NCBI RefSeq assembly: GCF_949987515.2
Contig: NC_082694.2
Span: 15,493,958-15,557,957, forward strand
Reading direction: 5' to 3'
From: Delphinus delphis
Lineage: Eukaryota > Chordata > Mammalia > Artiodactyla > Delphinidae
DNA length: 64,000 nucleotides
A program made the translations under genes and the position numbers. Shown here in pieces: positions 52,479 through 64,000 of the stretch (within the stretch, counting starts at the first letter, position 1; the number at the start of each line of letters is the position of its first letter). The notes under the pieces were generated by a model, which worked only from the letters and a program-made list of their open reading frames with translations, ran no database searches and had not been told where the DNA came from.

Positions 52479-54566
52479 CTACACTAGAAGGAATCAGTAG
52501 CAGAATAACTGAGGCAGAAGAACTGATAAGTGACCTGGAAGACAGATGGTGGAATTCACTGCCACCAAACAGAATAAAGAAAAAAGAATGAAAAGAAATG
52601 AAGACAGCCTAAGAGACCTCTGGGACAACATTAAAAACAACAACATTTGCATTATACGGGCCTCAGAAGGAGAAGAGAGAAAGGACCCGAGAAAATATTT
52701 GAAAAGATTATAGTTGAAAACTTCCCTAACATGGGAAAGGAAATAGCCATCCAAGTCCAGGAAGCGCAGAGAGTCCCAGGCAGGATAAACCAAAGGAGAG
52801 ACACGCCAAGACACACAGTAATCAAATTGACAAAAATTAAAGACAAAGAAAAATTATTGAAAGCAGCAAGGGAAAATGACAAATAACATACAAGGGAACT
52901 CCCATAAGGTTAACAGCTGACTTCTCAGCAGAAACTCTACAAGCCAGAGGGAGCGGCACGATATATTTAAAGTGAGGAAAGGAAAGAACCTACAACCAAG
53001 ATTACTCTACCCGGCAAGGATCTCATTCAGATTCAGGGGAGAAATCAAAAGCTTTACAGACAAGCAAAAGCTAAGAGAATACAGCACCACCAAACCAGCT
53101 CTACGACAAATGCTAAAGGAACTTCTCTAAGTGGGAGACACAAGAGAAGAAAAGGACCTACAAAAACAAACCCATAACAATTAAGAAAATGGTCATAGGA
53201 ACATACAAATCGATAATTACCTTAAACGTGAATGGATTAAATGCTCCAACCAAAAGACACAGGCTGGCTGAATGGATACAAAAACAAGACCCATATATAT
53301 GCTGTCTACAAGAGACCCACTTCAGACCTAGGGACACATACAGACTAAAAGTGAGGGGATGGAAAAAGATATTCCATGCAAATGGAAATCAAAAGAAAGC
53401 TGGAGTTGCAATACTCATAGCAGATAAAATAAACTTTAAAGAATGTTACAAGAGACAAGGAAGGATAGTAGATAATGATCAAGGGATCAATCCAAGAAGA
53501 AGATATAACAATTATAAATATATATGCACCCAACATAGGAGCACCTCAATACATAAGGCAACTGCTAACAGCTATAAAAGAGGAAATCGACAGTAACACA
53601 ATAATAGTGGGGGACTTAACACCTCACTTAACACCAATGGACAGATCATCCAGACAGAAAATTAATAAGGAAACACAAGCTTTAAATGACACAATAGACC
53701 AGATAGATTTAACTGATATTTACAGGATATTCCATCCAAAAACAGCAGATTACACTTTCTTCTCAAGTGCACATTGAACATTGCTAGGATAGGTCACATC
53801 TTGGGTCACAAATCAAGGCTCAGTAAACTTAAGAAAACTGAAATCATATCAAGCATCTTTTCCGGCCACAACACTATGAGATTAGAAATCAATTACAGGG
53901 AAAAAAATGTAGAAAACACAAACACATGGAGGCTAAACAATACATTACTAAATAACCAAGAGATCTCTGAAGAAATCAAAAAATACCTAGAGACAAATTA
54001 CAAAGAAAACACAATGATCCAAAACCTATGGGATGCAGCAAAAGCAGGTCTAAGAGGGAAGTTTATAGCAATACAAGCCTACCTCAAGAAACAAGAAAAA
54101 TCTCAAATAAACGATCTAAACTTACACCTAAATGAACTAGAGAAAGAAGAACAAAAAAAACCCAAGGTTGGTAGAAGGAAAGAAATCATAAAGACTAGAG
54201 CAGAAATAAATGAAATGGAAACAAAGAAAACATAGCAAAGATCAATAAATACTAAAAGCTGGTTCTTTGAGAAGATAAACAAAATTGATAAACCTTTAGC
54301 CAGACTCATCAAGGAAAAGAAGGAGAGGGCTCAAATCCATAAAATTAGAAATGAAAAAGGAGAAGTTACAACAGACACAACAGAAATACAAAGCATAAGA
54401 CACTACTACAAGCAACTCTATGCCAATAAAATGGACAACGTGGAAGAAATGGACAAATTCTTAGAAAGGTATAAACTTCCAAGACTGAAAGAGAAAGAAA
54501 TAGAAAATATGAACAGACCAATCACAGAGTAATGAAATTGAAACTGTGATTAAAAATCTTCCAACA

Positions 54567-54888
54567 GGGCTTCCCTGGTGGCGCACTGGTTGCGAGCCTG
54601 CCTGCCAGTGCAGGGGACACAGGTTTGAGCCCTGGTCTGGGAAGATCCCACATGCCGTGGAGTAACTAGGCCCGTGAGCCACCACTGCTGAGCCAGCGCA
54701 TCTGGAGCTTGTGCTCCGCAACAAGAGAGGCCGCAACAGTGAGAGGCCTGCGCACCGCGATGAAAAGTGGCCCCCACTCGCCGCAACTAGAGAAAGCCCA
54801 CGCACAGAAACGAAGACCCAACACAGCCATAAATAAAAAATAAATAAATAAATAAAATTTTTAAATCACCTATAATTAAAAAAAAAAA
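54567..54888 (+). mobile_element. Long CHR-related SINE inside L1 ORF2
   Basis: Exact 15-bp duplication aaaaatcttccaaca at 54552-54566 and 54889-54903. (AAAT)n tail. Confidence 0.94.
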
Positions 54889-57723
54889 AAAAATCTTCCA
54901 ACAAACGAAAATCCAGGACCAGATGGCTTCACAGGTGAATTCTATCAAACATTTAGAGAAGCGCTAACACCTGTCCTTCTCAAACTCTTCCAAAAAACTG
55001 CAGAGGATGGAACATTCCCAAACTCATTCTATGAGGCCACCATCACCCTGATACCAAAACCAGACAAATATACTACAAAAAAAGAAAATTACAGACCAAT
55101 ATCACTGATGAATATACATACAAAAATCTTCAACAAAATGCTAGCAAACAGAATCCAACAGCACATTAAAAGGATCATACACCATGATCAAGTGGGGTTT
55201 ACCCCAGGGATGCAAGGATTCTTCCATATACGCAAATCAATCAATGTGATACACCATATTAACAAATAGAAGAATAAAAACCCTATGATCATCTCAATAG
55301 ATGCAGAAAAAGCTTTGGACAAAATTCAACATCCATTTATGATAAAAACTCTCCAGAAAGTGGGCATACAGGGAAACTACCTCAACATAATAAAGGCCAT
55401 ATATGACAAACCCACAGCAAACATCATTCTCAATGGTGAAAAACTGACAGCATTTCCTCTAAGATCAGGAGCAAGACAAGGATGTCCACTCTCACCACTA
55501 TTATTCAACATAGTTTTGGAAGTCCTAGCCACGGCAATCAGAGAAGAAAAAGAAATAAAAGGAACCCAAATTGGAAAAGAAGAAGTAAAACTGTCACTGT
55601 TTGCAGATGACATGATACTATACATAGAGAATCCTAAAGATGCCACCAGAAGACTACTAGAGCTAATCAATGAATTCGCTAAAGTTGCAGGATACAAAAT
55701 GAATGCACAGAAATCTCTTGCATTCCTATACACTAACAACGAAAGATCAGAAAGAGAAATTAAGGAAACAATCCCATTCACCATTGCAACAAAAAGAATA
55801 AAATACCTAGGAATAAATCTACCTAGGGAGACAAAAGACCTGTATGCAGAAAACCATAAGACACTGATGAAAGAAATCAAAGATGTCACAAACAGATGGA
55901 GAGACGTACCATGTTCTCGGATTGGAAGAATCAATATTGTGAAAATGACTATACTACCCAAAGCAATCTACAGATTCAATGCAATCCCTATCAAATTACA
56001 AGTGGCATTTTTTACAGAACTAGAACAAAAAATCTTAAAATTTGTATGGAGACACAAAAGATCTCGAATAGCCAAAGCAATCTTGAGGGGAAAAAAAACA
56101 GAGCTGGAGGAATCAGACTCCCTGACCTCAGACTATACTACAAAGCTAGAGTAATCAACACAATATGGTACTGGCACAAAAACAGAAATATAGATCAATG
56201 GAACAGGATAGAAAGCCCAGAGATAAACCCACGCACCTATGGTCAACTAATCTATGACAAAGGAGGCAAGGATATACAATGGAGAAAAGACAGTCTCTTC
56301 ATAAGTGGTGCTGGGAAAACTGGACAGCTACATATAAAAGAATGAAATTAGAACACTCCCTAACACCATACACAAAAATAAACTGAAAATGGATTAGAGA
56401 CCTAAATGTAAGACCAGACACTATAAAACTCTTCGAGGAAAACATAGGAAGAGCCCTCTTTGACATAAATCACAGCAAGATCTTTTTTGATCCACCTCCT
56501 AGAGTAATGGAAATAAAAACAAAAATAAACAAATGGGACCTAATGAAACTTAAAGCTTTTGCAGAGCAAAGGAAACTACAAACAAGATGAAAAGACAACC
56601 CTCAGAATGGGAGAAAATATTTGCAAATGAATCAACAGACAAAGGATTAATCTCCAAAATATATAAACAGCTCATGCAGCTCAATATTAAAAAAACAAAC
56701 AACCCAATCAAAAAATGGGCAGAAGTCCTAAATAGACATTTCGCTAAAGAAGACATACAGATGGCCAAGAAGCACATGAAAAGCTGCTCAACATCACCAA
56801 TTATTAGAGAAATGCAAATCAAAACTACACTGAGGTATCACCTCACACCAGTTAGAATGGGCATCATCAGAAAATCTACAAACAAATGCTGGAGAGTGTG
56901 TGGAGAAAAGGGAACCCTCTTGCACTGTTGATGGGAATGTAAATTGATACAGCCACTATGGAGAACAGTATGGAGATTCCTTAAAAAACTAAAAATATAA
57001 TTACCATATGACCCAGGAATCCCACTACTGGGCATATACCCAGAGAAAACCATAATTCAAAAAGGCACATGCACCCCAATGTTCATTACAACACTATTTA
57101 CAATAGCCAGGTCATGGAAGCAACCTAAATGCCCATCAACAAACAAATGGATAAAGAAGACGTGGTACATATGTACAATGGAATAGTACTCAACCATAAA
57201 AAGGAACGAAATTGGGTCAATCGTAGAGACGTGGATGGATCTAGAGACTGTCATACAGAGTTAAGGAAGTCAGAAAGAGAAAAACAAATATATATTAATG
57301 CATATATGTGGAACGTAGAAGAATGGTACAGAAGAACCGGTTTGCAGGGCAGAAATAGAGACACAGATGTAGAGAACAAACGTATGGACACCAAGGGGGG
57401 AAAGTGGTGGGGGGAGTGGTGGTGGTGTGATGAATTGGGAGATTGGGATTGACATGTATACACTGATGTGTATAAAACTGATGACTAATAAGGACCTGCT
57501 GTATAAAAAACTAAATAAAATAAAATTCAAAAAAAAGACTCTGCCCTCCCAATGCAGGGGGCCCACGTTCAATCCCTGGTCAGGGAACTAGATCCTGCAT
57601 GCCGCAACTAAAACACCCTGCACATCACAACAAAGATCTCGCACGCAGCAACGAAGATCCCACGTGCTGCAACTAAGACCTGGCGCAGCCAAATAAATAA
57701 ATATTAAAAAAAAAAAAAAAAAG

Positions 57724-57932
57724 GGGCTTCCCTGGTGGCGCAGTGGTTGAGAGTCCACCTGCTGATGCAGGGGACACGGGTTCGTGCCCCAGTCCGGGAA
57801 GAGCCCACATGCCGCGGAGCAGCTGGGCCCGTGAGCCATGGCCGCTGACCCTATGCGTACGGAGCCTATGCTCCGCAACGGGAGAGGCCACAACAGTGAG
57901 AGGCCCGCGTACCACAAAAAGAAAAACAAACG
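57724..57932 (+). mobile_element. CHR SINE in the tail of the split SINE
   Basis: Monomer 'gggcttccctggtggcgcag' to 'aggcccgcgtaccaca', inserted in the A-tail of the older SINE, immediately before that SINE's second duplication. Confidence 0.93.
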
Positions 57933-57946
57933 AGATTACTCTGGCT

Positions 57947-58065
57947 AAAGTGTGAATGAATTGGGGGGAGGGAACAAGGGAATGTGGGGATAAACTGTCA
58001 GTAGCGTAGACTAGAATGACAGTGGCAGAGGGCCTGTGCAGAAGTCACATGGATCTTGGAGAGTG
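57947..58065. repeat. Old interspersed repeat, continuation of 51755-51843
   Basis: Resumes the sequence interrupted at 51857 ('gattactctggct'); words such as 'actgtcagtagcgtagacta' recur at 62385. Family not assigned. Confidence 0.45.
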
Positions 58066-58548
58066 ACTTCAGACAGTCATAAGCTTAGATGCTGACTCCG
58101 ATGGAAGCTGTTGTCCCAGTCGTAGCATCTTTACTGATACAGGACAGCCTCTGGCACTTTGTATGCCTCGTTCTCCATGCCAATTTATAAACGTCACCAG
58201 AAGTCGTTTGCTTTTACCTAGCAGGGCCAACAGTATACCTTCACATTTTTGCATGAAGACAACGTCAATTCTTCCACTCTCTACTGTCACAGTCCACAGC
58301 CATCTTGATCATCTTGACATTCCACAAAACGTAACAGTAGTCCTCTGTATTGATGACATTGGATGTCATCAATGTCCAATAAGCAGGAAGTACCAAGTAT
58401 TTTAAATGTCTTAGTAAGACATACACAAACGAGAGGGTGGGATTTAACCCCAATACAATTCAGGGACCAGTCACCTCAGTGAAGTTTCTCGGGGTCAATG
58501 GTCAAAAGTATGTCAAAGCATCACCACCAAGTTGCTGTACCTCATGTC

Positions 58549-58549
58549 A

Positions 58550-58587
<38 letters not shown>
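58549..58587. repeat. (CA)n microsatellite inside the ERV-L remnant
   Basis: About 18-19 uninterrupted CA units. Confidence 0.96.
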
Positions 58588-58589
<2 letters not shown>

Positions 58590-58658
58590 AGTACAATGTT
58601 TAGTAGGCTTTTTTGACTTTTGAAGACAACATAGATCACATTTGAGTGTGCTATTTTT

Positions 58659-58866
58659 TTTTTTTTTTTTTTGCAGTATGTGGGCCTCTCACTGCCGTGG
58701 CCTCCCCCACCGCGGAGCATAGGCTCCGGACGCGCAGGCTCAGCGGCCATGGCTCACGGGCCCAGCCGCTCCGCGGCATGTGGGATCTTCCCGGACCGGG
58801 GCACGAACCCGTGTCCCCTGCATCGGCAGGCGGACTCCCCAACCACCGCGCCATCAGGGAAGCCCC
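58659..58866 (-). mobile_element. CHR SINE inside the ERV-L remnant
   Basis: Reverse monomer; exact 15-bp duplication gagtgtgctattttt at 58644-58658 and 58867-58881. Confidence 0.94.
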
Positions 58867-60393
58867 GAGTGTGCTATTTTTAACCTATCTAGAGAGTCAC
58901 TTACAGCTGTATAACTACTAGTTTCATGGAGACCAGAATAAGAGAAGATTCTGCAGCGAGTTTAGGTTGCACAACGGACTGTTCTACTACTTGGGCCTTA
59001 TGATCCGGGTGAGCCAACGATATTTCGAAGTGACCCGGGCAAACAGGAATGCTGTATGCAGCCTCCAGGAAGGACCAGTGGGAGAATCACAGTGCAGAAC
59101 CCCAGGATTTGGGAGCAAGGCTATGCCCTCTTCTGCAAATACCTATTCTCCTTTTGAGAAACAGCTTCTGGCTAGCTATGGGGCCATGGCAGGGACAGAG
59201 CACCTGACAATGGGACATCAGGTGATCATGCAGCCTGATCCTCCTGTCGTGAACTGGTTGTCGTCTGACACCTTGCCATGCTGGGCAGGTACAGCTGCAA
59301 CCTGCCATTAAATGGAATGCCAAGCTCAGGCAGGTCCAAAAGGCACAAGTTTCCATGAGCAGATTCCTTTGACACAACTCCTGTTGCATTGCCTCCTGGG
59401 GTGTTCCTTCAGACCAGCTGACCAAAAAAGACAAAACTCAAGCCTAGTTTATAGATGGGTTTGTATAATATGCTGGCACAACCAGTAAGTGGACAGTTGC
59501 ACTTCATCCCCACTCAGGGTGACACTGAAAGACAGAAGTAAAGGAAAATCCTCTAGTGGCCATAGCTTCAAGCAGTATATTTGGTTGTTCACCATTTGGA
59601 GTGTGAGATGGCCAGAACTACAGATCTAGACTAATTCAGGGGCAGTTGCCAATGACTGACTGGATGGTTAGGGATTCAGAAGGAACAGGATTGTAACACT
59701 GGTGAAAAAGAAGTTTGGGGAAGAGGTATATGGGTGGACAACTTGAATAAGACTATACTATGAAAATAGTTGTGCTCCGCAAGAATGCCCACCAAAAGGT
59801 ATCCACCGCGTTAGAGACTCTTAACAGTCAGGGCAAATGACATGCTCTGTGGATGCAGTAAGCAGCCTCTTCCTCCAGCCTCCCCCAGCACTTGCTCAAT
59901 GAGCTCATGAGCCGTGGTGGCAGGGATGGAGGTTATGCGTGGGCTCAACAACAGACTTCCCCTGACCTGAGTAGTACTTCTGCTGAGTTATCTAATTTGC
60001 CAACGCAGGGATTTACATTGAGTCCCCAGTATGGACACGATTACTTGTGGGGATTGGCCAGCCACCTAGTGCCAGGCTGATTACTTTCTTCTATTATGGA
60101 AGGAGCGCAGATCCAACCTCAGAGGACTAGAAACGTGTTCTGGATATGGATTTGCCTTCCCTGCCCACAATGTTTCTACCAGCACCACCATCCGTGGACT
60201 CTCAGAATGCCTTATCAATCATCACAACATTCCACACAGCGTTGCATCTGATCAAGGAATTCTTCACAGCAAAGCAAGTGCAGCAGTGGGCTCATGCCCA
60301 TAGGATTAACTGGACTTACCACGTACACACACCATCATCTGGAAGTGGGTAGCCTAACGGAAAGGTGGAATGGCTTACTGAAAACACAGTTAC

Positions 60394-60540
60394 AGGGAAG
60401 TCCCTGGCAGTCCAGTGGTTAGGACTCGGTGCTTTCACTGCCGAGGGCCTGGGTTCAATCCCTGGTCAGGGACCTAAGATCCCGCAAGCCGTGCAGCACA
60501 GCCAATTATAAATAAATAAGCACATATGTCTTAAAACAAA
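60394..60540 (+). mobile_element. Short tRNA-derived SINE inside the ERV-L remnant
   Basis: 'gggaagtccctggcagtcca' head, 'gggttcaatccctggtcagg', A-rich tail. It interrupts the pol remnant just past the integrase region. Confidence 0.88.
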
Positions 60541-61190
60541 CAAACAGTTGCCGTACCATTTGGTGCTCTTGTTTTACAGGATGTAGTACATGCTTTGAAT
60601 CAGAGACCACTGTATGGTGCTCTCTTCAAAATATATGGGTCTAGAAAACAGGTGGATGGCAGAGTGACTACCCTATTACTAACAGATTTCTCGCAGAATT
60701 TTTGCTTCCCGTCCCAGCAATTTTAAGCCCTGCTGGTTTGGAGATTTTAGTTCCCAAAGAAGGAATGCTTCCACCAAAAGACACAACAATGGTTCCGCTA
60801 AATTGTAAGATGAGACGCGGCCACCTGGACATTTGGGGCTCCTCATGCTAGTGAACCAGCAGGTGTGGAGGAGGGCAGTATGGCGGAGGGGTGTCATCTA
60901 TTATACTTGCCTGAGTGACTGACCCTGATTACCAAAGGCCAATTGGGTTGCTTCTACACAACGGAGGCAAGTGTGTCCAACAGCAAAGGTTAATGAAAAA
61001 CCACAGCAGCCAAAAAAGTGGGGGGTGGGGGCAGGATGATTAAGGAGCCAGGGTCTTAGATACTGAAGATTTGGGTCACTGTACCCGGTGAAGAACCCCG
61101 AATGGCTGTGGTTTGAGCTGAGGGCAGAGAACACAGGGAGGGGTAGGGAAATGGAAGAAACAAGCACAGGTTATCAATCACAGTATGGTG

Positions 61191-61566
61191 GCCAGTTACA
61201 GAAACGAGGACTCTAAGTAGCTCTGCTCATGTTTTCTATTGGCTTGTTACATGTACGTGATAACTTGCCTATGCTAACCATTTTTTCTTCTTCCCATTTT
61301 TAGGTTAACTTGTGGGCAGTTAACCTTGCAACCCAGTCTTTTTAGGTAACATAATATTCAGTGTGTCTATGACTGGATTTGAGGAGTAATACATATAACT
61401 ATCAGTGGATACATGACTCTTGGGACTGCATCTCATTTTGAGAAAGGATGAAAACTTGTTCTCTCATAGGAAGGGCAGCTGTTTCCGTTAGGCGTAAGGA
61501 GCTGTCTTCTTCGTTGTGGTGGCTGCTGGATGGGAGTCTGTGTGTGTGAAAGAGCACATAGGGCAT
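61191..61566. other. Flank of the ERV-L remnant, nothing firm
   Basis: Could be retroviral 3' sequence, but no LTR end is recognisable. Confidence 0.3.
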
Positions 61567-61741
61567 GGGATTTCCCTGGCAGGCCAGCGGTTAAGACTCC
61601 ACCTTCCAATGCAGGGGGTGAGGGTTCCATCCCTGGTCGGCGGAGCTAAGATCCCACATGCCTCTTGGCCAAAAAACCAAAACATAAAACAAAAGCAATA
61701 TTGTAACAAATTCAAAAGACTTTGAAAAAAAAAAAAAAAAA
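61567..61741 (+). mobile_element. Short tRNA-derived SINE
   Basis: 'gggatttccctggcaggcca' head to a long A-tail; flanks gagcacatagggca / gaccacacagggca. Confidence 0.88.
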
Positions 61742-62384
61742 GACCACACAGGGCAGCTGAGTCATCAAAGGGGTGGACTGGGCAGGTTATCAATTTAGTG
61801 CCCCTCAGCTCCAAATTCACCCCTTCTGCCTGTTCTCTGAATGGATTGGAGCCCTTTAGATTTTTCCTGCCAGCTGCCACTGAGGCTTGGCAGAAGAGGG
61901 TGCTGGAGACACACCACAGGGAGAAAGGGCTTTGCTTCCCGGTTCCCGTGGGCTCCCTCGAAGGCAACGTGTGCAGCTTTCTCAGCATCAGGCTCTTGCC
62001 GCGCCCGAAGATTCTGCAGTGCACAGCCTCCAGCAGCAGCCAGCAGCTTCACCAGGCACCTCCCTCCTCCCCACACAGTTTGGTAGCAGAGTGAGAAGGC
62101 TTCCTGTAAACAGCTTTCCTTAGTGCACTAGAGAGCAGATTTCTGACGGGTTCCAGCGGGACAGATTTTCAGCAAGGTCTAGACTTCAGCCTTGGACACT
62201 CTATGTCACCCCAAGGAGCAGTAGCTGTTCCTTCTATCTGCTATTCTTACCTTCTCTTATTACTAGCCATTTCCTCGTTGCTCCAGCCCCATTATAGCTA
62301 TTAATTCCTGAAGTTAAACTTTCCCCGATCATATTTTTGTATGGTTTCTCTCTCCTGATTGGACCTGAATTAAGCTGGCACTAG
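61742..62384. other. Intergenic, nothing recognised
   Basis: Open frames on both strands overlap; none has a domain. Confidence 0.4.
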
Positions 62385-62900
62385 CGTAGACTAGACAGTG
62401 GCAGAGAACAAAAGGAAGTGGGGAGATTCAAAAGACACAAAGTAAAAGACAGGACTTGGTATTAGATTAGACAAGGGAAGTAGGGGTGAGGGGAAGATGA
62501 CACCTGGAAAACTACCCACCCTATATAACTAGATGAATAAGGGAACCCTTCACCTACACAGAAACTTCCAGAAAGGGGTGACGATTGAGGAGAAAACTCA
62601 CAAGCTCAGTTTTGAACAATGTTGAGCTTGAGTTGACTTTAAGACACCCAAAACATATCGAGTGGGCAGCTGGCTCTAAAGTTCAAGAATTTAGAGGAGT
62701 CTGGCATTAAGACTGGAGTCATCTCCCTTAAACTGGTAAGTAAAGCCACAGGCATAGTTGAAATGGCCTAGGGAAAAAGTAAACAGTGGGAAGAAAGTGC
62801 CTGGCAGAGTCTTGAGGGATCCCAACTCTTAATGGCTCGATAGAGGAAGATGAGCCCACAAAGGAATGCTGAAGCTGTAAGAGAGGCAGAGGAAAATAAG
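62385..62900. repeat. Old interspersed repeat, family not assigned
   Basis: 'actagcgtagactagacagt', 'gttgagcttgagttgacttt' and 'gtgggcagctggctctaaag' belong to the same old family as 42030-42610. Confidence 0.45.
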
Positions 62901-62904
62901 GACA

Positions 62905-63232
62905 GTACGGTCGGCCCTCCACATCTGCAGGTTTTGTAGCCACAGATTCAACCAACCTCAGATTGAAAATATTCTGGAAAGAAAATTCCAGAAAATTCCA
63001 AAAAGCAAAACTTGAATTTGCCACATGCCTGGCGACTACTTACATAGCGTTTACATTGTATTAGGCATCGTAAGTAATCTAGAGATGATTTAAAGTATAT
63101 GCGAGGATGTGTGTAGGTCACATGCAAACACTGTGCCATTTTATATAAGGGACTTGAGCCTCCTCAGAATTTGGTGTCCACGGGGGTCCTGGAACCAATC
63201 CCCTGAGGATACCGAGGGGTGACTCTATTGTG
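62905..63232. mobile_element. Tigger/MER2-type DNA element
   Basis: Starts 'acggtcggccctccacatct' with 'agattcaaccaacctcagat' and ends 'ggaaccaatcccctgaggat' plus 'accgaggggtgact', the usual ends of this family. Non-autonomous, about 330 bp. Confidence 0.75.
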
Positions 63233-64000
63233 TCCCAGAAGCAAAGGGTGGCAGCCAGAGGTGCATGGCTCCTACCTCCCATTAAGAGAACTTGCTTCAG
63301 CTGACTGACGGCCACCAACGGCTGTATCTTCAGATCTCCCACATCTTCAGGTCTGCCACAGTGTCCAGGCCAAGGCCACCCTTCCTCCAGGCAGCTCCTA
63401 ATCAATGAGCTTGCCGAAAACCACTTCTGCTCGATTCTTCCGTGCTCCAGGCTTCCCACCGGCCTGGCTGAGAGGTTCAGAATTGCACTACAGTCAGATG
63501 CTCTTCCTACCTCCTTCCCTCCCTCTTTCCTCACACAGCTCTGCACTGTAGGTTGAAACCACCCACCTCCAGACTTCTAGTTAAGCCCAATAATAATTTA
63601 TCTCTTTCAGTCAGATATTTTGTTACTTAGAGATAAATGCATCCTAAACTGACACACCACCCACAGGCTGACAGGAAGAGACAAGCATGATGTCCACCAG
63701 ATAACAGACTATAGGGTAGACAGTTTGTGAGGATTTTTTTTTTTTTTAAATCCTCCCCTTAGGTAGCAGTCTAAGGGAAGGATATGAAACAAGAGGCTGG
63801 TTTAAAAACAGGAAAATATTTAATCCATCCCAAAACACAAAGAAATGAAGAGAACTACAGGAAAACTATCTACCTATGATGGAAGAAGGGTGTTACTGGT
63901 TTCAAGCTCTAATTCCTAAAATCTTGAGGCTTTGATGCATAGAAGAAAACTATCTTGTCCTTCAGCTACCCCCAGCTATTCAGAAATAAATTACATACAT
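63233..64000. other. Intergenic, nothing recognised
   Basis: A 142-codon minus-strand open frame (63118-63546) overlaps the Tigger element and has no domain. Confidence 0.4.

Larger units (their letters stand above)
51901..57534 (+). mobile_element. LINE-1, 5'-truncated, two ORFs decayed
   Basis: Cetartiodactyl-type L1 with exact 17-bp duplication aagactctgccctccca at 51884-51900 and 57535-57551. It starts in the 5' UTR, so the promoter part is missing. The ORF1 region (about 52011-53130) is broken by a SINE. The ORF2 region starts at 53189 with the endonuclease (LNVNGLN and LQETHF words), breaks up by frameshifts, and is interrupted by a SINE at 54567. The longest surviving piece, 55285-56154, carries the reverse transcriptase FADD core (55600-55611). 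The 3' UTR ends in 'aataaaataaaattc' and a short A-tail. Length without inserted SINEs is about 5.1 kb. Not capable of movement as it stands. Confidence 0.96.
51858..57723 (+). mobile_element. tRNA-derived SINE split by an L1 insertion
   Basis: The 5' part is 51858-51900 and the 3' part 57552-57723. The SINE's own target duplication agattactctggct survives at 51844-51857 and, beyond a later CHR insertion, at 57933-57946, which proves the two halves belong together. Confidence 0.92.
58070..61190 (+). pseudogene. ERV-L (class III endogenous retrovirus) pol remnant, multiply broken
   Basis: Reading the + strand in shifting frames gives, in order: a reverse transcriptase tail (about 58100-58550, with a YxDD-like core reading CIDD near 58341-58352), RNase H-like sequence (about 58960-59330, word YSPFEKQLLASY), integrase (about 59880-60380, word WAHAHRINWTYHV), and a stretch resembling the dUTPase domain that ERV-L carries after integrase (about 60700-61170). 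Many stops and frameshifts are present. It is interrupted by (CA)n at 58549-58587 and by SINEs at 58659 and 60394. No gag, env or paired LTRs were recognised. Assignment to ERV-L rests on the integrase-then-dUTPase order and recalled similarity. Confidence 0.7.

Noticed and set aside
55285..56154. 289-codon open frame with a reverse transcriptase core as a possible gene
   Set aside because: It is a fragment of the decayed L1 ORF2, flanked by frameshifts and SINE insertions.

Overview
This window is mammalian nuclear DNA, most probably from a cetacean. The main evidence is about 27 tRNA-derived SINEs of the CHR (Cetacea-Hippopotamus-Ruminant) type. Their monomers carry 'gcttccctggtggcgcagtgg' at the head and 'gtgagaggcccgcgtaccgc' before the A-tail, and many still have intact target-site duplications. 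LINE-1 copies of cetartiodactyl type and older mammalian repeats (MIR, L2-like, MaLR-like LTRs, ERV-L, Tigger and mariner-like DNA elements) agree with this. The species cannot be read from the sequence.

One gene is convincingly present: SFTPB, pulmonary surfactant protein B, on the + strand. Its ten coding exons lie between 38102 and 46486, followed by a spliced 3' UTR reaching about 47.24 kb. All splice junctions are GT-AG, the frame is open throughout, and the predicted precursor is 371 residues (human 381). The layout is signal peptide, N-terminal saposin-type domains, mature SP-B, C-terminal saposin domain. A TATA box at 38056 and a proximal promoter block resembling the known NKX2-1/FOXA-driven promoter precede it.

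The precursor is intact but unusual. In the mature peptide the six framework cysteines are kept. The seventh cysteine (human mature Cys48), which makes the interchain disulfide of the SP-B dimer, is replaced by phenylalanine, and the adjacent Glu-Arg pair is changed to Lys-His. There is also a net four-residue in-frame shortening before the third framework cysteine, and no N-glycosylation sequon remains in the precursor. Intron 2 is about 80 percent a G-rich pentamer array (ATGGG-type), part of it organised as an exact 53-bp higher-order repeat.

Layout: 1-37 kb is intergenic, with SINEs, LINE fragments, LTRs, a 448-bp mariner-like inverted-repeat element (10.06-10.51 kb) and CTCF-like motifs. 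37.6-47.2 kb is SFTPB with its upstream region. 47.2-51.8 kb is intergenic with nested L1 tails. 51.8-57.9 kb is a nested stack: an old repeat is split by a SINE, the SINE by a 5'-truncated L1, the L1 by two more SINEs, and a further SINE sits in the tail of the split SINE. 58.1-61.2 kb is a decayed ERV-L pol remnant. 61.2-64 kb is intergenic with a Tigger-type element. No exon of GNLY or USP39, the human neighbours of SFTPB, was recognised. Most long open frames in the window are chance reads through repeats.
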